Both the position numbers and the translations under genes were made by a program. Shown one piece after another: positions 40,455 to 48,339 of a DNA stretch of 64,000 bases. Position 1 is the first letter of the stretch. The number at the start of each line of letters is the position of its first letter. A model generated the notes under the pieces. That model saw nothing but the letters and a program-made list of their open reading frames with translations, was not told where the DNA came from and searched no databases. Origin of the DNA: a virus; the IMG/VR virus record IMGVR_UViG_3300027675_000004, positions 62,001 to 126,000 of that record; one strand, given 5' to 3'.

Positions 40455-40482
40455 ATTATAACATAATTTATAAAATTGTCAA
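40455..40482 (-). promoter_or_regulatory. Promoter of the ARPP-1/DnaN/Ro60 operon
   Basis: TTGACA (40477-40482), 16-bp spacer, TGT-TATAAT (-10 at 40455-40460). Perfect consensus. An AGACAA/TTGTCT inverted repeat just downstream of the start could be an operator or leader hairpin. Confidence 0.9.
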
Positions 40483-40493
40483 GATATTTTTTT

Positions 40494-40952
40494 CTACGGA
40501 ATTTTATTAGATGAATTAGTGGAAGGATAATATACAAAAAGATTAGAAAATATTTTACGCAACATGAACGTGTCTGTAGGAACATAACTACAAATAGCAA
40601 AAATTTGTTCTGTGTTTTTATTTTTCCAATTTTTTAATTCCATATCTATAGTATTTATTCTATGCTCGGTATTAGGAAAAATAAATCTCGTTATTACACT
40701 ACAATCTACACCAATATATTTTTTATGGTTAATAAAGTAATACGCTTGTGGTGCATACGCACAACCAAAATCAATAATAGTAAAATGTTTTGGTATTAAG
40801 TAGGATAAATAATAATATGTCGTTATAAAACCTAAAAACTCAGGTTCAATATCACATTCAGCTTGATTAAAAACTCTTTGATATTGCTCATGGTACTGTT
40901 TAAATAATATCGAGTTTAATTTATTATTAATATACTCAGGTTTATTCTTCAT
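40494..40952 (-). CDS. SAM-dependent methyltransferase-like protein
   Basis: About 152 residues from the ATG at 40952; an upstream Met overlaps the preceding gene. TIIDFGCAYAPQAYYF is motif I (G-C-A instead of GxGxG), and KKYIGVD is the motif II acidic strand end. Short for a full methyltransferase, so it may lack the substrate domain. Its C-terminal end overlaps the operon promoter's upstream edge. Target unknown. Confidence 0.6.
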   Translation of the reverse strand: MKNKPEYINNKLNSILFKQYHEQYQRVFNQAECDIEPEFLGFITTYYYLSYLIPKHFTIIDFGCAYAPQAYYFINHKKYIGVDCSVITRFIFPNTEHRINTIDMELKNWKNKNTEQIFAICSYVPTDTFMLRKIFSNLFVYYPSTNSSNKIP

Positions 40953-40954
40953 AT

Positions 40955-41155
40955 TTATTTCTCTATTCCACATTGATTACATCTATAATAACTATCATTA
41001 TTACCAGTGCCCATTATAAAAGAAAACTTATGCTCACATCGTTCTTGCCGTTTTTTTAAAATAAATTCAGCGCGCAACTTCCCAGTCTCAAATTGTTTTT
41101 TTAAAATAGCATATCTTTTATCAAATAATTGTAATGGTGTTTTTTTAGGGGGCAT
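40955..41155 (-). CDS. Zinc-ribbon small protein
   Basis: A 66-residue basic protein; RCEH followed by CNQCGIEK gives a plausible Cys/His zinc site. It overlaps the start region of the next upstream gene end. No family recognised. Confidence 0.55.
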   Translation of the reverse strand: MPPKKTPLQLFDKRYAILKKQFETGKLRAEFILKKRQERCEHKFSFIMGTGNNDSYYRCNQCGIEK

Positions 41156-41651
41156 CTTTATACTCTAATTGATTTTTACATCCATCTCTGTTTAATTGTA
41201 AATCGTGACATATTTTATTCATATATGTGTAAAGCATGGAACTTAACCTCATCTCAATTTTTTTTCTAATTGTTAAATCATATGGTCGATTAAATGGTTT
41301 TGCCGAACGTCTAATAACAAGATTCAAATATGATTGATACTCTATCACACCATAATTTTTATTTGTTTCTTCAACCCATTTTAATACATCATTAATTAAA
41401 TATGAAGGGGCACAAATATAAAAACGATTGCTTTTAATACCAGTAATATGTTTTTCCTTTTTTTTCTCGCCCCGGTATAGATCATTTTTAGTAAGTTTTA
41501 CCTCTACTTCTATAATATCTTCACCAGTATCGCTTAAAATATCTGCTAATCCACCAGCAAATTGTACTTCTTCAGCACATAACCATTGCCTTTGAAACCT
41601 AAAATATGATATTAATGATGTTTTAATTTCAAATGATGTTACTTTATTCAT
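41145..41651 (-). CDS. PD-(D/E)XK nuclease-like protein
   Basis: A 168-residue protein. FAGGLADILSDTGEDIIEVEVK carries the D...ExK active-site pattern of the PD-(D/E)XK fold, preceded by a helix with a conserved E. The family includes many DNA repair and recombination nucleases. Specific role unknown. Overlaps its neighbours on both sides, so part of one operon. Confidence 0.7.
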   Translation of the reverse strand: MNKVTSFEIKTSLISYFRFQRQWLCAEEVQFAGGLADILSDTGEDIIEVEVKLTKNDLYRGEKKKEKHITGIKSNRFYICAPSYLINDVLKWVEETNKNYGVIEYQSYLNLVIRRSAKPFNRPYDLTIRKKIEMRLSSMLYTYMNKICHDLQLNRDGCKNQLEYKDAP

Positions 41652-41895
41652 CTTTATACTCTAAGATTTTTTTACATATTTCTTCATCAATATGTTTTTG
41701 TTCTTTAAAACGAGATACTAAAAGTTCTAAAATTTTATTCCATTGTGCGAAACATACTGAACATATTGCTAATTGCATATTACGCACTACAATAGCATAA
41801 ACCCCTAGAACAATCTGATCATTAGCAGTAACCATCATTTCTTTTTCGATTTCACAATCACAAATATAACATTTATAAATTTCTTTATTTGTCAT
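41644..41895 (-). CDS. Small zinc-binding hypothetical protein
   Basis: An 83-residue protein with YKCYICDCE near the start and AICSVCFAQW in the middle, a paired-Cys zinc site. Ends KKILEYKDE. Operon member with the nuclease-like gene. Confidence 0.6.
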   Translation of the reverse strand: MTNKEIYKCYICDCEIEKEMMVTANDQIVLGVYAIVVRNMQLAICSVCFAQWNKILELLVSRFKEQKHIDEEICKKILEYKDE

Positions 41896-41904
41896 TTTAT
41901 TCTC

Positions 41905-42600
41905 TTATTTTAATATTTTATAAAAAGGGAACATTAATTGTTGTTTCATGTTTTCTTTATGGTTATTATATAAGTTAATTCGATCTTGCCCAATATTATA
42001 AAAATCTTGATTAATTTCACTACCTAAATAAAAACGATTAGTTTCCAGACACGCAATTGCAGTTGTTGCTGATCCCATAAAAGGATCATAAACAATGGCT
42101 GATTCTTGAGTAAAATTAATTACACAATGTTTCACAACTTCTAACGCAATAGCATAGTTGTACCCTAAATATGAGTATATAGGATGATTCCAAACATCAA
42201 TTTCATATTCTTTATCATGTTGTTGTTTATAAGGTTTCTTCGCAAAACTCATAATAAAACTATAATTTAAACGATATAAATTTATTTTTATAGATTTACA
42301 CCATATCTTTTGTGATATATATGTATATCCTAACTCTTGCATTAATTTAATAATTAACTCATGTTTTGTGATAATAGCTGATTGATATTTACGATCTGTA
42401 ATCGCGATAGTAACAATATTGCATCTAGGACTAAACCCCATAAATATTTTCTTTAAAAAAGCAGTGTATTTTAACGCGTCTTTAATGGGATGTAATTTTA
42501 GTTCGTCAAAATCTGGTGGGACACAAAATATATAATCATATTTAATTTCTTTATTATATAATGTATTAATACAATCTTCTAAAAAAATAATATTCTTCAT
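41905..42600 (-). CDS. DNA methyltransferase (N4/N6 type)
   Basis: A 231-residue protein. The catalytic motif appears as CVPPDFDE near residue 27 (DPPY-like, degenerate), and the SAM-binding motif as VYDPFMGSATTAIACLETN near residue 175, followed by FYLGSEINQDFY. Motif order IV to I is that of beta-class MTases. PPDF is unusual, as S/D/N-P-P-Y/F is expected, so activity should be treated with caution. Likely protects phage DNA or marks it. Confidence 0.75.
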   Translation of the reverse strand: MKNIIFLEDCINTLYNKEIKYDYIFCVPPDFDELKLHPIKDALKYTAFLKKIFMGFSPRCNIVTIAITDRKYQSAIITKHELIIKLMQELGYTYISQKIWCKSIKINLYRLNYSFIMSFAKKPYKQQHDKEYEIDVWNHPIYSYLGYNYAIALEVVKHCVINFTQESAIVYDPFMGSATTAIACLETNRFYLGSEINQDFYNIGQDRINLYNNHKENMKQQLMFPFYKILK

Positions 42601-42640
42601 TTAAATTTTTAAATAAAATTTCACAACTCATCTCATATTT

Positions 42641-43111
42641 TCACTCAATTTTATTAATTAAATCACTATAATAAACAGCAATCGCTAAAGCACTCCAAAT
42701 GTCCTTTGAAACACCATACAATAATCCTGGCATTTTTTTAACACCAGGGTCACCAAAACGATCAATAAGTGCTTGTCGTATATTGCTATCCTTCGCCTTC
42801 ATTGAATTACAATGATGTATTTTAATATCTTTCCTATAAACAAGAACAACTTGTTGTTTGCCCCAAGATTGTTTAAATTGTCCTATCCATAAAACAGTAT
42901 CAAATATTTCTTTTCCCACAGGCATGCCATAACACGCCACCATTTCAATTATTAAATAATATTCTTCTTTTTCTGGTAACAACTCTAACAACTCTAACAA
43001 CTCTTGGTTATTAATAATATCTTTATTTTTTATATTTTGCTGTTTATGATCCCAAATTAAAAACGCACTTTTTTCATTTCCAGGGTCAATAGCAAAAATA
43101 AATTTCTTCAT
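42641..43111 (-). CDS. RuvC-like RNase H-fold Holliday junction resolvase
   Basis: A 156-residue protein. FAIDPGNEKSAFLIWD supplies the first catalytic Asp, LIIEMVACYGMPVG the Glu, and SKDIWSALAIA the closing Asp, a RuvC-type arrangement. The tandem LLELLELL segment near residue 40 reflects a short codon repeat. Together with the RuvB homologue at 60887 it could complete branch migration and resolution. Confidence 0.75.
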   Translation of the reverse strand: MKKFIFAIDPGNEKSAFLIWDHKQQNIKNKDIINNQELLELLELLPEKEEYYLIIEMVACYGMPVGKEIFDTVLWIGQFKQSWGKQQVVLVYRKDIKIHHCNSMKAKDSNIRQALIDRFGDPGVKKMPGLLYGVSKDIWSALAIAVYYSDLINKIE

Positions 43112-43127
43112 AACTTATCCAATATGA

Positions 43128-44147
43128 TTAAAATATTTTATCTATAATACTTACTAAATATGGTAAATCTACAACCCAATTAGAGTCCTTAACTTGTTCT
43201 GCGCGCATATATGTTATCATTTGTGTAAAATATGCTTGGTCTACACCCGTAAGTTGATCCTCTAATACATATAAATCTTCTAAATTTAATTTACTAATTT
43301 GAAAACAAATTTTTACCATTTGCCCAGCATCAATATACCAACCACGTTGAATAAATTTTCTTGTTCTAATAAAAGAACATAAAGGATATTTAGAGCCAAT
43401 ATAATATAAACGTTTTAATAGTAAAGATTCTAATGCTTCAGGTTTTAAAACTAATTTTTTTGTTTCTGAATCCCAATAGTTTGTACAATGTACAAAATCA
43501 TAATTTTTATGTATATCTTCAGCCTGCCCATAAAATCTAATAATAAGCTGTATTTTATCACTTAATGTAATTGCATTATCTGTTAAAAATACTGGTCTAA
43601 ATTTACCTTTTTCAGAACTTGCCCCATGTAAACTGCCAATTTGTCCAGCGTCAACCTCATCACCATCGGACATGGTTTGTTGAACTTGTTCTCGCATTGA
43701 TGGGGGCATCGCTTCGTCAATATATTCTTCCCCTGCTGGCATTAATGAAGAATCCAGTTCGCTCTGTGTCATTCTCCCCTCAAAATATTGATATTGCTTA
43801 TCATTGGTATTTTCGCCAACTACTCCAGCAGATTGTATACGAATACGTACTCTGGGGTTTCCCTCCAAGTCTTTTGCATTGGTGTCAACACTTGGTATAA
43901 TTTTTAAATGTGTATGTGTAGATATGAACTCATTAGTATAATAATTAGCAACTGCCAAACATGTTTCATAATCTTTAAAATAAAAATCAAAATCTTTAAT
44001 CTCTTCTTTTAGAAGTAATGACGCAATGCACCCGCCTGTAATAATCGTATTTTTTTCAACTAAAGAACGCACCTTATCATTTTTAATACTTTCTTTCCAT
44101 GATTCAAATTTTTTATTTAAAATAATTTTAATAATTCTCATACTCAT
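43128..44147 (-). CDS. Nucleotidyltransferase-fold protein
   Basis: About 339 residues from the ATG at 44147, 7 nt after GGGGAGG. TIITGGCIASLLLKEEIKDF followed by DFYF matches the pol-beta nucleotidyltransferase core (GG(S/C), DxD) near residue 45. The centre is variable and acidic; the C-terminal half is helical. Similar phage proteins are uncharacterised. It may modify RNA or a protein. It is unrelated in detail to the CCA enzyme at 28418. Confidence 0.65.
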   Translation of the reverse strand: MSMRIIKIILNKKFESWKESIKNDKVRSLVEKNTIITGGCIASLLLKEEIKDFDFYFKDYETCLAVANYYTNEFISTHTHLKIIPSVDTNAKDLEGNPRVRIRIQSAGVVGENTNDKQYQYFEGRMTQSELDSSLMPAGEEYIDEAMPPSMREQVQQTMSDGDEVDAGQIGSLHGASSEKGKFRPVFLTDNAITLSDKIQLIIRFYGQAEDIHKNYDFVHCTNYWDSETKKLVLKPEALESLLLKRLYYIGSKYPLCSFIRTRKFIQRGWYIDAGQMVKICFQISKLNLEDLYVLEDQLTGVDQAYFTQMITYMRAEQVKDSNWVVDLPYLVSIIDKIF

Positions 44148-44350
44148 TTTTTTACCTCCCCTTTTTGTTCTTGTGCTCGTATTTTTAACCATTCAATAAA
44201 TAAATCGATCGACTCCCTTACTGTAAATGGTGTTTGGTCTAAACGAAAATGTATGCCTTTCTCTTTATAATCAAGACCATAACAGGCTTTACAAGCCTCA
44301 TCCATGATATATTCGCATGCATCTTGTTTATCTTGTTCGGTTAATTTCAT
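44144..44350 (-). CDS. Small hypothetical protein
   Basis: A 68-residue acidic, helical protein (LTEQDKQDACEYIMDEACKA). Its stop overlaps the nucleotidyltransferase start (4 nt), so the two are translationally coupled. No motif recognised. Confidence 0.55.
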   Translation of the reverse strand: MKLTEQDKQDACEYIMDEACKACYGLDYKEKGIHFRLDQTPFTVRESIDLFIEWLKIRAQEQKGEVKK

Positions 44351-44365
44351 TTTATACCATATAGA

Positions 44366-44530
44366 TTATGATGATACTGAAGAACGTTTACTCGATCTAT
44401 TATTAGGAAGACATGCACTATTGCCTACAAAAATATGTTTATTATCTTGTTTACATCTAGGGCACAGTCTATTAAAACACCTATGTGCTGAATTAAATTT
44501 CTTATTACATTTTAAACAATACATTTTCAT
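44366..44530 (-). CDS. 54-residue zinc-finger microprotein
   Basis: The frame begins MKMYCLKCNKKFNSAHRCF and continues LCPRCKQ, giving two CxxC pairs of a zinc ribbon, with a Ser/Asn-rich tail. The next upstream gene ends 33 nt away. Probably RNA- or DNA-binding. It fills what would otherwise be an empty 200-nt gap. Confidence 0.65.
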   Translation of the reverse strand: MKMYCLKCNKKFNSAHRCFNRLCPRCKQDNKHIFVGNSACLPNNRSSKRSSVSS

Positions 44531-44562
44531 AGTTGTCACTTCTCCGTTGTATATTATTATCT

Positions 44563-44907
44563 TTATTCATCCCCAGATAATAATTCATCACCTATATCAA
44601 TGCCCTGATCATTAATCTTAGCGATAATCTCATTCTCGTGTATTAAACGATAATTCTTACTTAACGCTAATCCAGCTCTGCTATTGAATATAATTCTTTC
44701 ATTTACTTTTGATTCTAACGGGTCCCATAAACTTTTTTGTGTTATTTCATCTTTTTTATCAGAAAGGTATCCTTGCCCTAATCCTACTATTTCACCAATA
44801 GCTGCATTACCTGAAATGATAACGTTTTGTGGCATAATAATACCTTTATGTTCCTCAATCTTAATTACTTTAATTAAAATACGGTCCCCCATAGGTTGTA
44901 TTTTCAT
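44563..44907 (-). CDS. groES: GroES-like co-chaperonin
   Basis: A 114-residue protein with GGAGAAAA before ATG. PMGDRILIKVIKIEEHKGII and GNAAIGEIVGLGQG match the Cpn10 fold, with the mobile loop shortened (IIMPQNVIISGN). A C-terminal acidic extension ends LLSGDE. Phage co-chaperonins (T4 gp31 type) re-tune host GroEL to fold capsid protein. No GroEL is encoded here. Confidence 0.88.
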   Translation of the reverse strand: MKIQPMGDRILIKVIKIEEHKGIIMPQNVIISGNAAIGEIVGLGQGYLSDKKDEITQKSLWDPLESKVNERIIFNSRAGLALSKNYRLIHENEIIAKINDQGIDIGDELLSGDE

Positions 44908-44918
44908 TTTTCTCCTTT

Positions 44919-45107
44919 TTATTGTAAAAAATCTTCAATTTGCTCTTCACACGATCTTTGAAAATCTTGTATAACTTTAATAGCTTCTAAAACTTTTTCT
45001 GCATCTTTTTTATCGGTACATATTTCTTTGGGATCTAAATAACCACCATCAGTTAAATCATACCAAAAATCAATTGTAGAAATTGATAAGCCTTTTTTTA
45101 TTTTCAT
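44919..45107 (-). CDS. Small hypothetical protein
   Basis: A 62-residue acidic protein (LSISTIDFWYDLTDGGYLD, then a helical FQRSCEEQIEDFLQ). It starts 4 nt inside the end of the acyl carrier gene. Unknown function. Confidence 0.55.
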   Translation of the reverse strand: MKIKKGLSISTIDFWYDLTDGGYLDPKEICTDKKDAEKVLEAIKVIQDFQRSCEEQIEDFLQ

Positions 45108-45346
45108 TTCTCACCCCTTTCATGAATTTTAGTTTTAACATAACTAATTAAATCATTTACTGTAATAATTTTTTCCGCATCAACATCGCTAATAGAAATA
45201 TCAAATGCATCTTCAATACTCATGATTAATTCTATCTTATCTAAACTATCTGCGTGTAAATCTTCTGCTATGGTGGAGGAAATATCTGTAACATCAACAT
45301 CTAACTGTTCTTTAAGTATTGCCTTTATTTTATCTTCAATCAACAT
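45104..45346 (-). CDS. acpP: Acyl carrier protein
   Basis: An 80-residue acidic four-helix protein. The phosphopantetheine site is S34 within ADSLDKIEL, preceded by EDLHA as in AcpP. Compared with cellular AcpP it is the expected length. Carriage by a phage is unusual; it may redirect fatty acid or lipoyl synthesis, or buffer host AcpS. It lies beside GroES and ChaB-like genes. Confidence 0.92.
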   Translation of the reverse strand: MLIEDKIKAILKEQLDVDVTDISSTIAEDLHADSLDKIELIMSIEDAFDISISDVDAEKIITVNDLISYVKTKIHERGEK

Positions 45347-45593
45347 GCTTCACCTCAATATCTTTAATTTTTGTTTTAATACCACCTTTTTTAATTAATT
45401 CATCTCTTTTTATTTCTGCATCACTTTTTTTAGTCCATTTATCTTGTTTATTTTTATACCATCCAGCATTTTTAGCTGCTGCCCATGCTACTTTTGAACA
45501 TATAGTAGCATTCTTTTTATCTTTCATACAACTACTATATACTGTTTCGAGTAAATTATTCAACTCTTTCGGTCCATTCAATACTTGCGGCAT
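45336..45593 (-). CDS. ChaB-like small protein
   Basis: An 85-residue basic protein. MPQVLNGPKELNNLLETVYSS and CSKVAWAAAKNAGWYKNKQD-KW correspond to the AxxVAWxAVKxxY..W pattern of ChaB-family proteins found in bacteria and viruses. Possibly a nucleic-acid-binding accessory. Operon with acyl carrier protein (11-nt overlap). Confidence 0.65.
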   Translation of the reverse strand: MPQVLNGPKELNNLLETVYSSCMKDKKNATICSKVAWAAAKNAGWYKNKQDKWTKKSDAEIKRDELIKKGGIKTKIKDIEVKHVD

Positions 45594-45789
45594 TTTTTTT
45601 ACCCCCTAGAATTAAAGGATTAATAATTTTATCATATTTAGAAGATACCTTAATAGTAAGAATAATCCCACCATCCTCAACAAAAGCGCTAATGATCTTT
45701 CCTATCTTTTTTTTATTTAAAACAACAGGCTTATTTTTCATAAAACTTGTATAAGATTTGCTTAAGTTCATATAAGATTTAAAAATCAT
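45556..45789 (-). CDS. Small hypothetical protein
   Basis: A 77-residue protein with a beta-strand-rich centre (VVLNKKKIGKIISAFVEDGG, IILTIKVSSKYD). It overlaps the ChaB-like gene by 38 nt. Function unknown. Confidence 0.5.
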   Translation of the reverse strand: MIFKSYMNLSKSYTSFMKNKPVVLNKKKIGKIISAFVEDGGIILTIKVSSKYDKIINPLILGGKKNAASIEWTERVE

Positions 45790-45797
45790 ATTTTCAC

Positions 45798-46685
45798 CTA
45801 TATATTACAATTACATTTCATATCTTTCCTAAATTTTAAAGCACGATGGCATTGTATCGTTTCTTTGCATAATCCAATTTCACTAATTTGTAAATTTTTA
45901 ATAAACCATTGATATATTTCAATACGCTTCTCAAAAGGTATACGTAATTTTTTGTCTCTATCATTATTATCAATCACATATTTTGCAACATCTTCATCAC
46001 AATCCACTTGAGGTAAGGTTTGGAATAACCATAATGACCCCAAAGTAACCCTTTCTGGTTGTAAAAAACTATTAAGAACATCAATTAGATTTTTATACTC
46101 TGTTTTATAATCTTTTATTTCAACAATTGGGTCAATACGGATACGTACACGTTGACCTTGTTTTTTAATACGATACGCGGTCGCTAATCTTTCAAACGGA
46201 TTGGGCACTCCTTTTTCATATTTTGAAGAAAATTCAGCGCTGTTCACTGAAAAAGAAAAAATTGTTTGTACATATTTTTTTGTGTAAATGTTATTTTCTA
46301 TTTCTGCTGGTATGATATTATTTTTTGTTACAAATAATAATTTATGTTTAGTTTGTGCCTCAAACATATCCATTAGGTTAGCAAGAATCTGATTATTTTG
46401 CAACATAAAACTATCAGCTAACTCACCTGTATTGAGTATATGAGGTAAAGAAGTATTTTTTAACCATTGTTGCACCTCATCTAATATTTTATTTGATTTA
46501 TAAACAATGGGTGCATCAATAAAGCGCGCAGTATAATGTAAATAACAATAACTACAACAAGGATTAAATAAACATTGATGTCCCCAACATAAAATATTAA
46601 ATCTCGAAGGGCAGATAATATCTTTTATATTATTTTTTGCAGCAATAATAAATTTACTCCTACGTTCTTTTGTTATAATATCCAT
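45798..46685 (-). CDS. Radical SAM enzyme, spore-photoproduct-lyase-like
   Basis: A 295-residue protein. CLFNPCCSYCYLHYTARF near residue 35 carries a Cys cluster of radical-SAM type (C-x3/4-C-x2-C). A later pattern (LADSFMLQNNQILANLMDMF, LLFVTKNNI, RIRIDPIVEI) matches SplB-like enzymes that repair UV-induced thymine lesions. The protein lacks C-terminal extensions of the family. It may repair phage DNA or modify another substrate. Confidence 0.75.
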   Translation of the reverse strand: MDIITKERRSKFIIAAKNNIKDIICPSRFNILCWGHQCLFNPCCSYCYLHYTARFIDAPIVYKSNKILDEVQQWLKNTSLPHILNTGELADSFMLQNNQILANLMDMFEAQTKHKLLFVTKNNIIPAEIENNIYTKKYVQTIFSFSVNSAEFSSKYEKGVPNPFERLATAYRIKKQGQRVRIRIDPIVEIKDYKTEYKNLIDVLNSFLQPERVTLGSLWLFQTLPQVDCDEDVAKYVIDNNDRDKKLRIPFEKRIEIYQWFIKNLQISEIGLCKETIQCHRALKFRKDMKCNCNI

Positions 46686-46981
46686 TAAAATTTTTTCCCA
46701 TGTAATCTAGTGCGTTGTTTATTGGTTTCTATTTTATTATTAATAGCATTTTCAAGATCAAGTCCAAACGCACCACAATAATCAAAAATACGTATACAAG
46801 TATCCGCTAATTCCTCAGCAATATTATTTTTAGTTTCATCATTTGAACGCAACGCCTCTAAAGCTTCCGACAATTCTGAGTGCATCAAAGCAATTAATTC
46901 ACCTTGATTTCTTTCCCCATCCCAAAACCCCTTACTAACAGCTATTTTATGGCATACTTCACAGTATTGATTAATTTTCAT
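46685..46981 (-). CDS. MazG-like NTP pyrophosphohydrolase
   Basis: A 98-residue protein. HSELSEALEALR, then NIAEELADTCIRIFDYCG forms the four-Glu/Asp metal site of the MazG fold. Single-domain phage MazG proteins cleave (d)NTPs or lower ppGpp-type alarmones. It starts 1 nt from the radical SAM stop. Confidence 0.85.
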   Translation of the reverse strand: MKINQYCEVCHKIAVSKGFWDGERNQGELIALMHSELSEALEALRSNDETKNNIAEELADTCIRIFDYCGAFGLDLENAINNKIETNKQRTRLHGKKF

Positions 46982-47159
46982 TTTTCTTTATCTCCCATTC
47001 ATAAAAATAAACTCCTTCTTGTGGTTTACCTTCCCAAAAATAACGCACCTCATACTTGATTGCTTTTTCTGTTATCCAAATAGATGTTATCATACCAGTT
47101 AATTCTTTGTGTATCGCATTAGGTAATTTAACTTGATCATGCAAATTAAATTTAAGCAT
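46971..47159 (-). CDS. Small hypothetical protein
   Basis: A 62-residue protein (MLKFNLHDQVKLPNAIHKEL, then beta-rich WITEKAIKYEVRYFWEG). Resembles short SH3-like phage proteins. Overlaps the MazG-like gene by 11 nt. Confidence 0.55.
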   Translation of the reverse strand: MLKFNLHDQVKLPNAIHKELTGMITSIWITEKAIKYEVRYFWEGKPQEGVYFYEWEIKKNEN

Positions 47160-47164
47160 TTTTT

Positions 47165-47401
47165 CTACTCTTTAAAATTCTCTATTAACCATTTATTGAT
47201 TTGTGCTCCTGATACTTGATATTCTACAGTATCATCATTATTTAATGCAATTAATGTAGGGATACTCATAATACCATATTGTACAGCTTTTTCATTTTGT
47301 TTTTCTACATCAATCACAGCTATTTCGGGATGTTTATATATCTTTGGTTTTAATACTTTACATGGTGAACAATGTTCAGATGTAAAAAACATATATCGCA
47401 T
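47165..47401 (-). CDS. Thioredoxin/glutaredoxin-like protein
   Basis: A 78-residue minimal thioredoxin fold. CSPC (C11, C14) sits after MFFTSEH, and the cis-Pro motif SIPTLIAL follows. It probably reduces a ribonucleotide reductase or a metabolic partner. No RNR gene is seen in this window. Confidence 0.85.
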   Translation of the reverse strand: MRYMFFTSEHCSPCKVLKPKIYKHPEIAVIDVEKQNEKAVQYGIMSIPTLIALNNDDTVEYQVSGAQINKWLIENFKE

Positions 47402-47454
47402 ATCAACCTCCTATTTTCGTTATTTTTTAACACGTAATATCTTAACCCTATAAC

Positions 47455-47691
47455 TTAAAAATAATTTCTATATCTACGAAAAAAGTAGAAATCTGCATCA
47501 TCAGAATCTTTGCCCCTTATTTTACCATCTTTGCGGTGAATGACTACCTCAGAACTAGTAGAAGATGCACTATGCCGAGCATTGCTCACTGCAGCTTTTT
47601 TAGTGTCATAAACCACTGAAACTTTCGTATTCCCTTCTTTTCTTACTGCCCATTTATCGCCGTATGGAACAATATGATAATTCCTGCTCAT
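47455..47691 (-). CDS. DUF2188-like small protein
   Basis: A 78-residue protein. NYHIVPYGDKWAVRKEGNTK and later EVVIHRKDGKIRGKDS are the signature of DUF2188, a short beta-beta-alpha domain common in bacteria and phages. Function unknown. Confidence 0.75.
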   Translation of the reverse strand: MSRNYHIVPYGDKWAVRKEGNTKVSVVYDTKKAAVSNARHSASSTSSEVVIHRKDGKIRGKDSDDADFYFFRRYRNYF

Positions 47692-47706
47692 TTTATTCCC
47701 TAAATA

Positions 47707-47898
47707 TTATCTCTCAACCACATTAATTTGCTTCAAATTTACGCCACAATTAGCACAGAACTGCCAATTTTGATCAATCTGTCTTTTACATATAATACAT
47801 AATTGTTTAGTCAAATCCTGCTGAATTCCGCATATTGTACAGAAATTCTGATCTCTAGATTCAAGTTTCGAACCGCAATTCTCGCATATTTTTTTCAT
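47707..47898 (-). CDS. Double zinc-ribbon protein
   Basis: 63 residues from the inner Met (MKKICENCGSKLESRD), which aligns with the zinc-ribbon start; a longer frame extends 14 codons upstream. Four CxxC pairs (CENCG, FCTICG, LCIICK, FCANCG) make two ribbons. It borders the candidate origin. Confidence 0.65.
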   Translation of the reverse strand: MKKICENCGSKLESRDQNFCTICGIQQDLTKQLCIICKRQIDQNWQFCANCGVNLKQINVVER

Positions 47899-47945
47899 GA
47901 AAATGTTTATAATTGTAAACATTTGGCATAATTTGCTCAAAAACC

Positions 47946-48243
47946 CTGTGCATAAACCTGTGTATAAGTTGGTTAATACATTAATACATAATAGGTTAAT
48001 CTAAATATATCTTCAAAATAGTTCTGAACAAGATTAGTATTCCACGCTACCTTTACCACGGATTTTTTTTCTACAATTTTTTTTATCATAAGAGATAATT
48101 TATAAATTTCCCACGAAAAAAAGTAGCCATGAAGATTATATTGTGGCCGTACAATATACTATGGTTAGTATATTGAAGAGTCTGTGTGATTAACTTGTTA
48201 TGTATTAATATATTAACCAACTTATACACAGGTTTATGCACAG
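47946..48243. other. Candidate replication origin with DnaA boxes
   Basis: A 46-bp inverted repeat (47946-47991 and 48198-48243, one mismatch) bounds ~205 bp of AT-rich noncoding DNA. Each arm carries TTATACACA and TTATGCACA, two matches to the DnaA box TTATNCACA, giving four in total. Between the arms lie poly-T/poly-A tracts and a perfect 10-bp hairpin CAATATACTA-TGGT-TAGTATATTG (48152-48175). The region lies beside the winged-helix and primase-helicase genes, as expected for a phage oriC-like site using host DnaA. Confidence 0.75.
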
Positions 48244-48339
48244 ATGATGTCTAAATTATGTTGTAATATGTTGTTATATAATATCTTAAGTACATTTCCG
48301 AGTGGATGCATGGGAATATTTATTTATTTCTTGATTTAT

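Noticed and set aside
40400-40600. 66-residue - strand frame across the operon promoter
   Set aside because: It overlaps a consensus promoter and the end of a better supported gene; hydrophobic low-complexity shadow.
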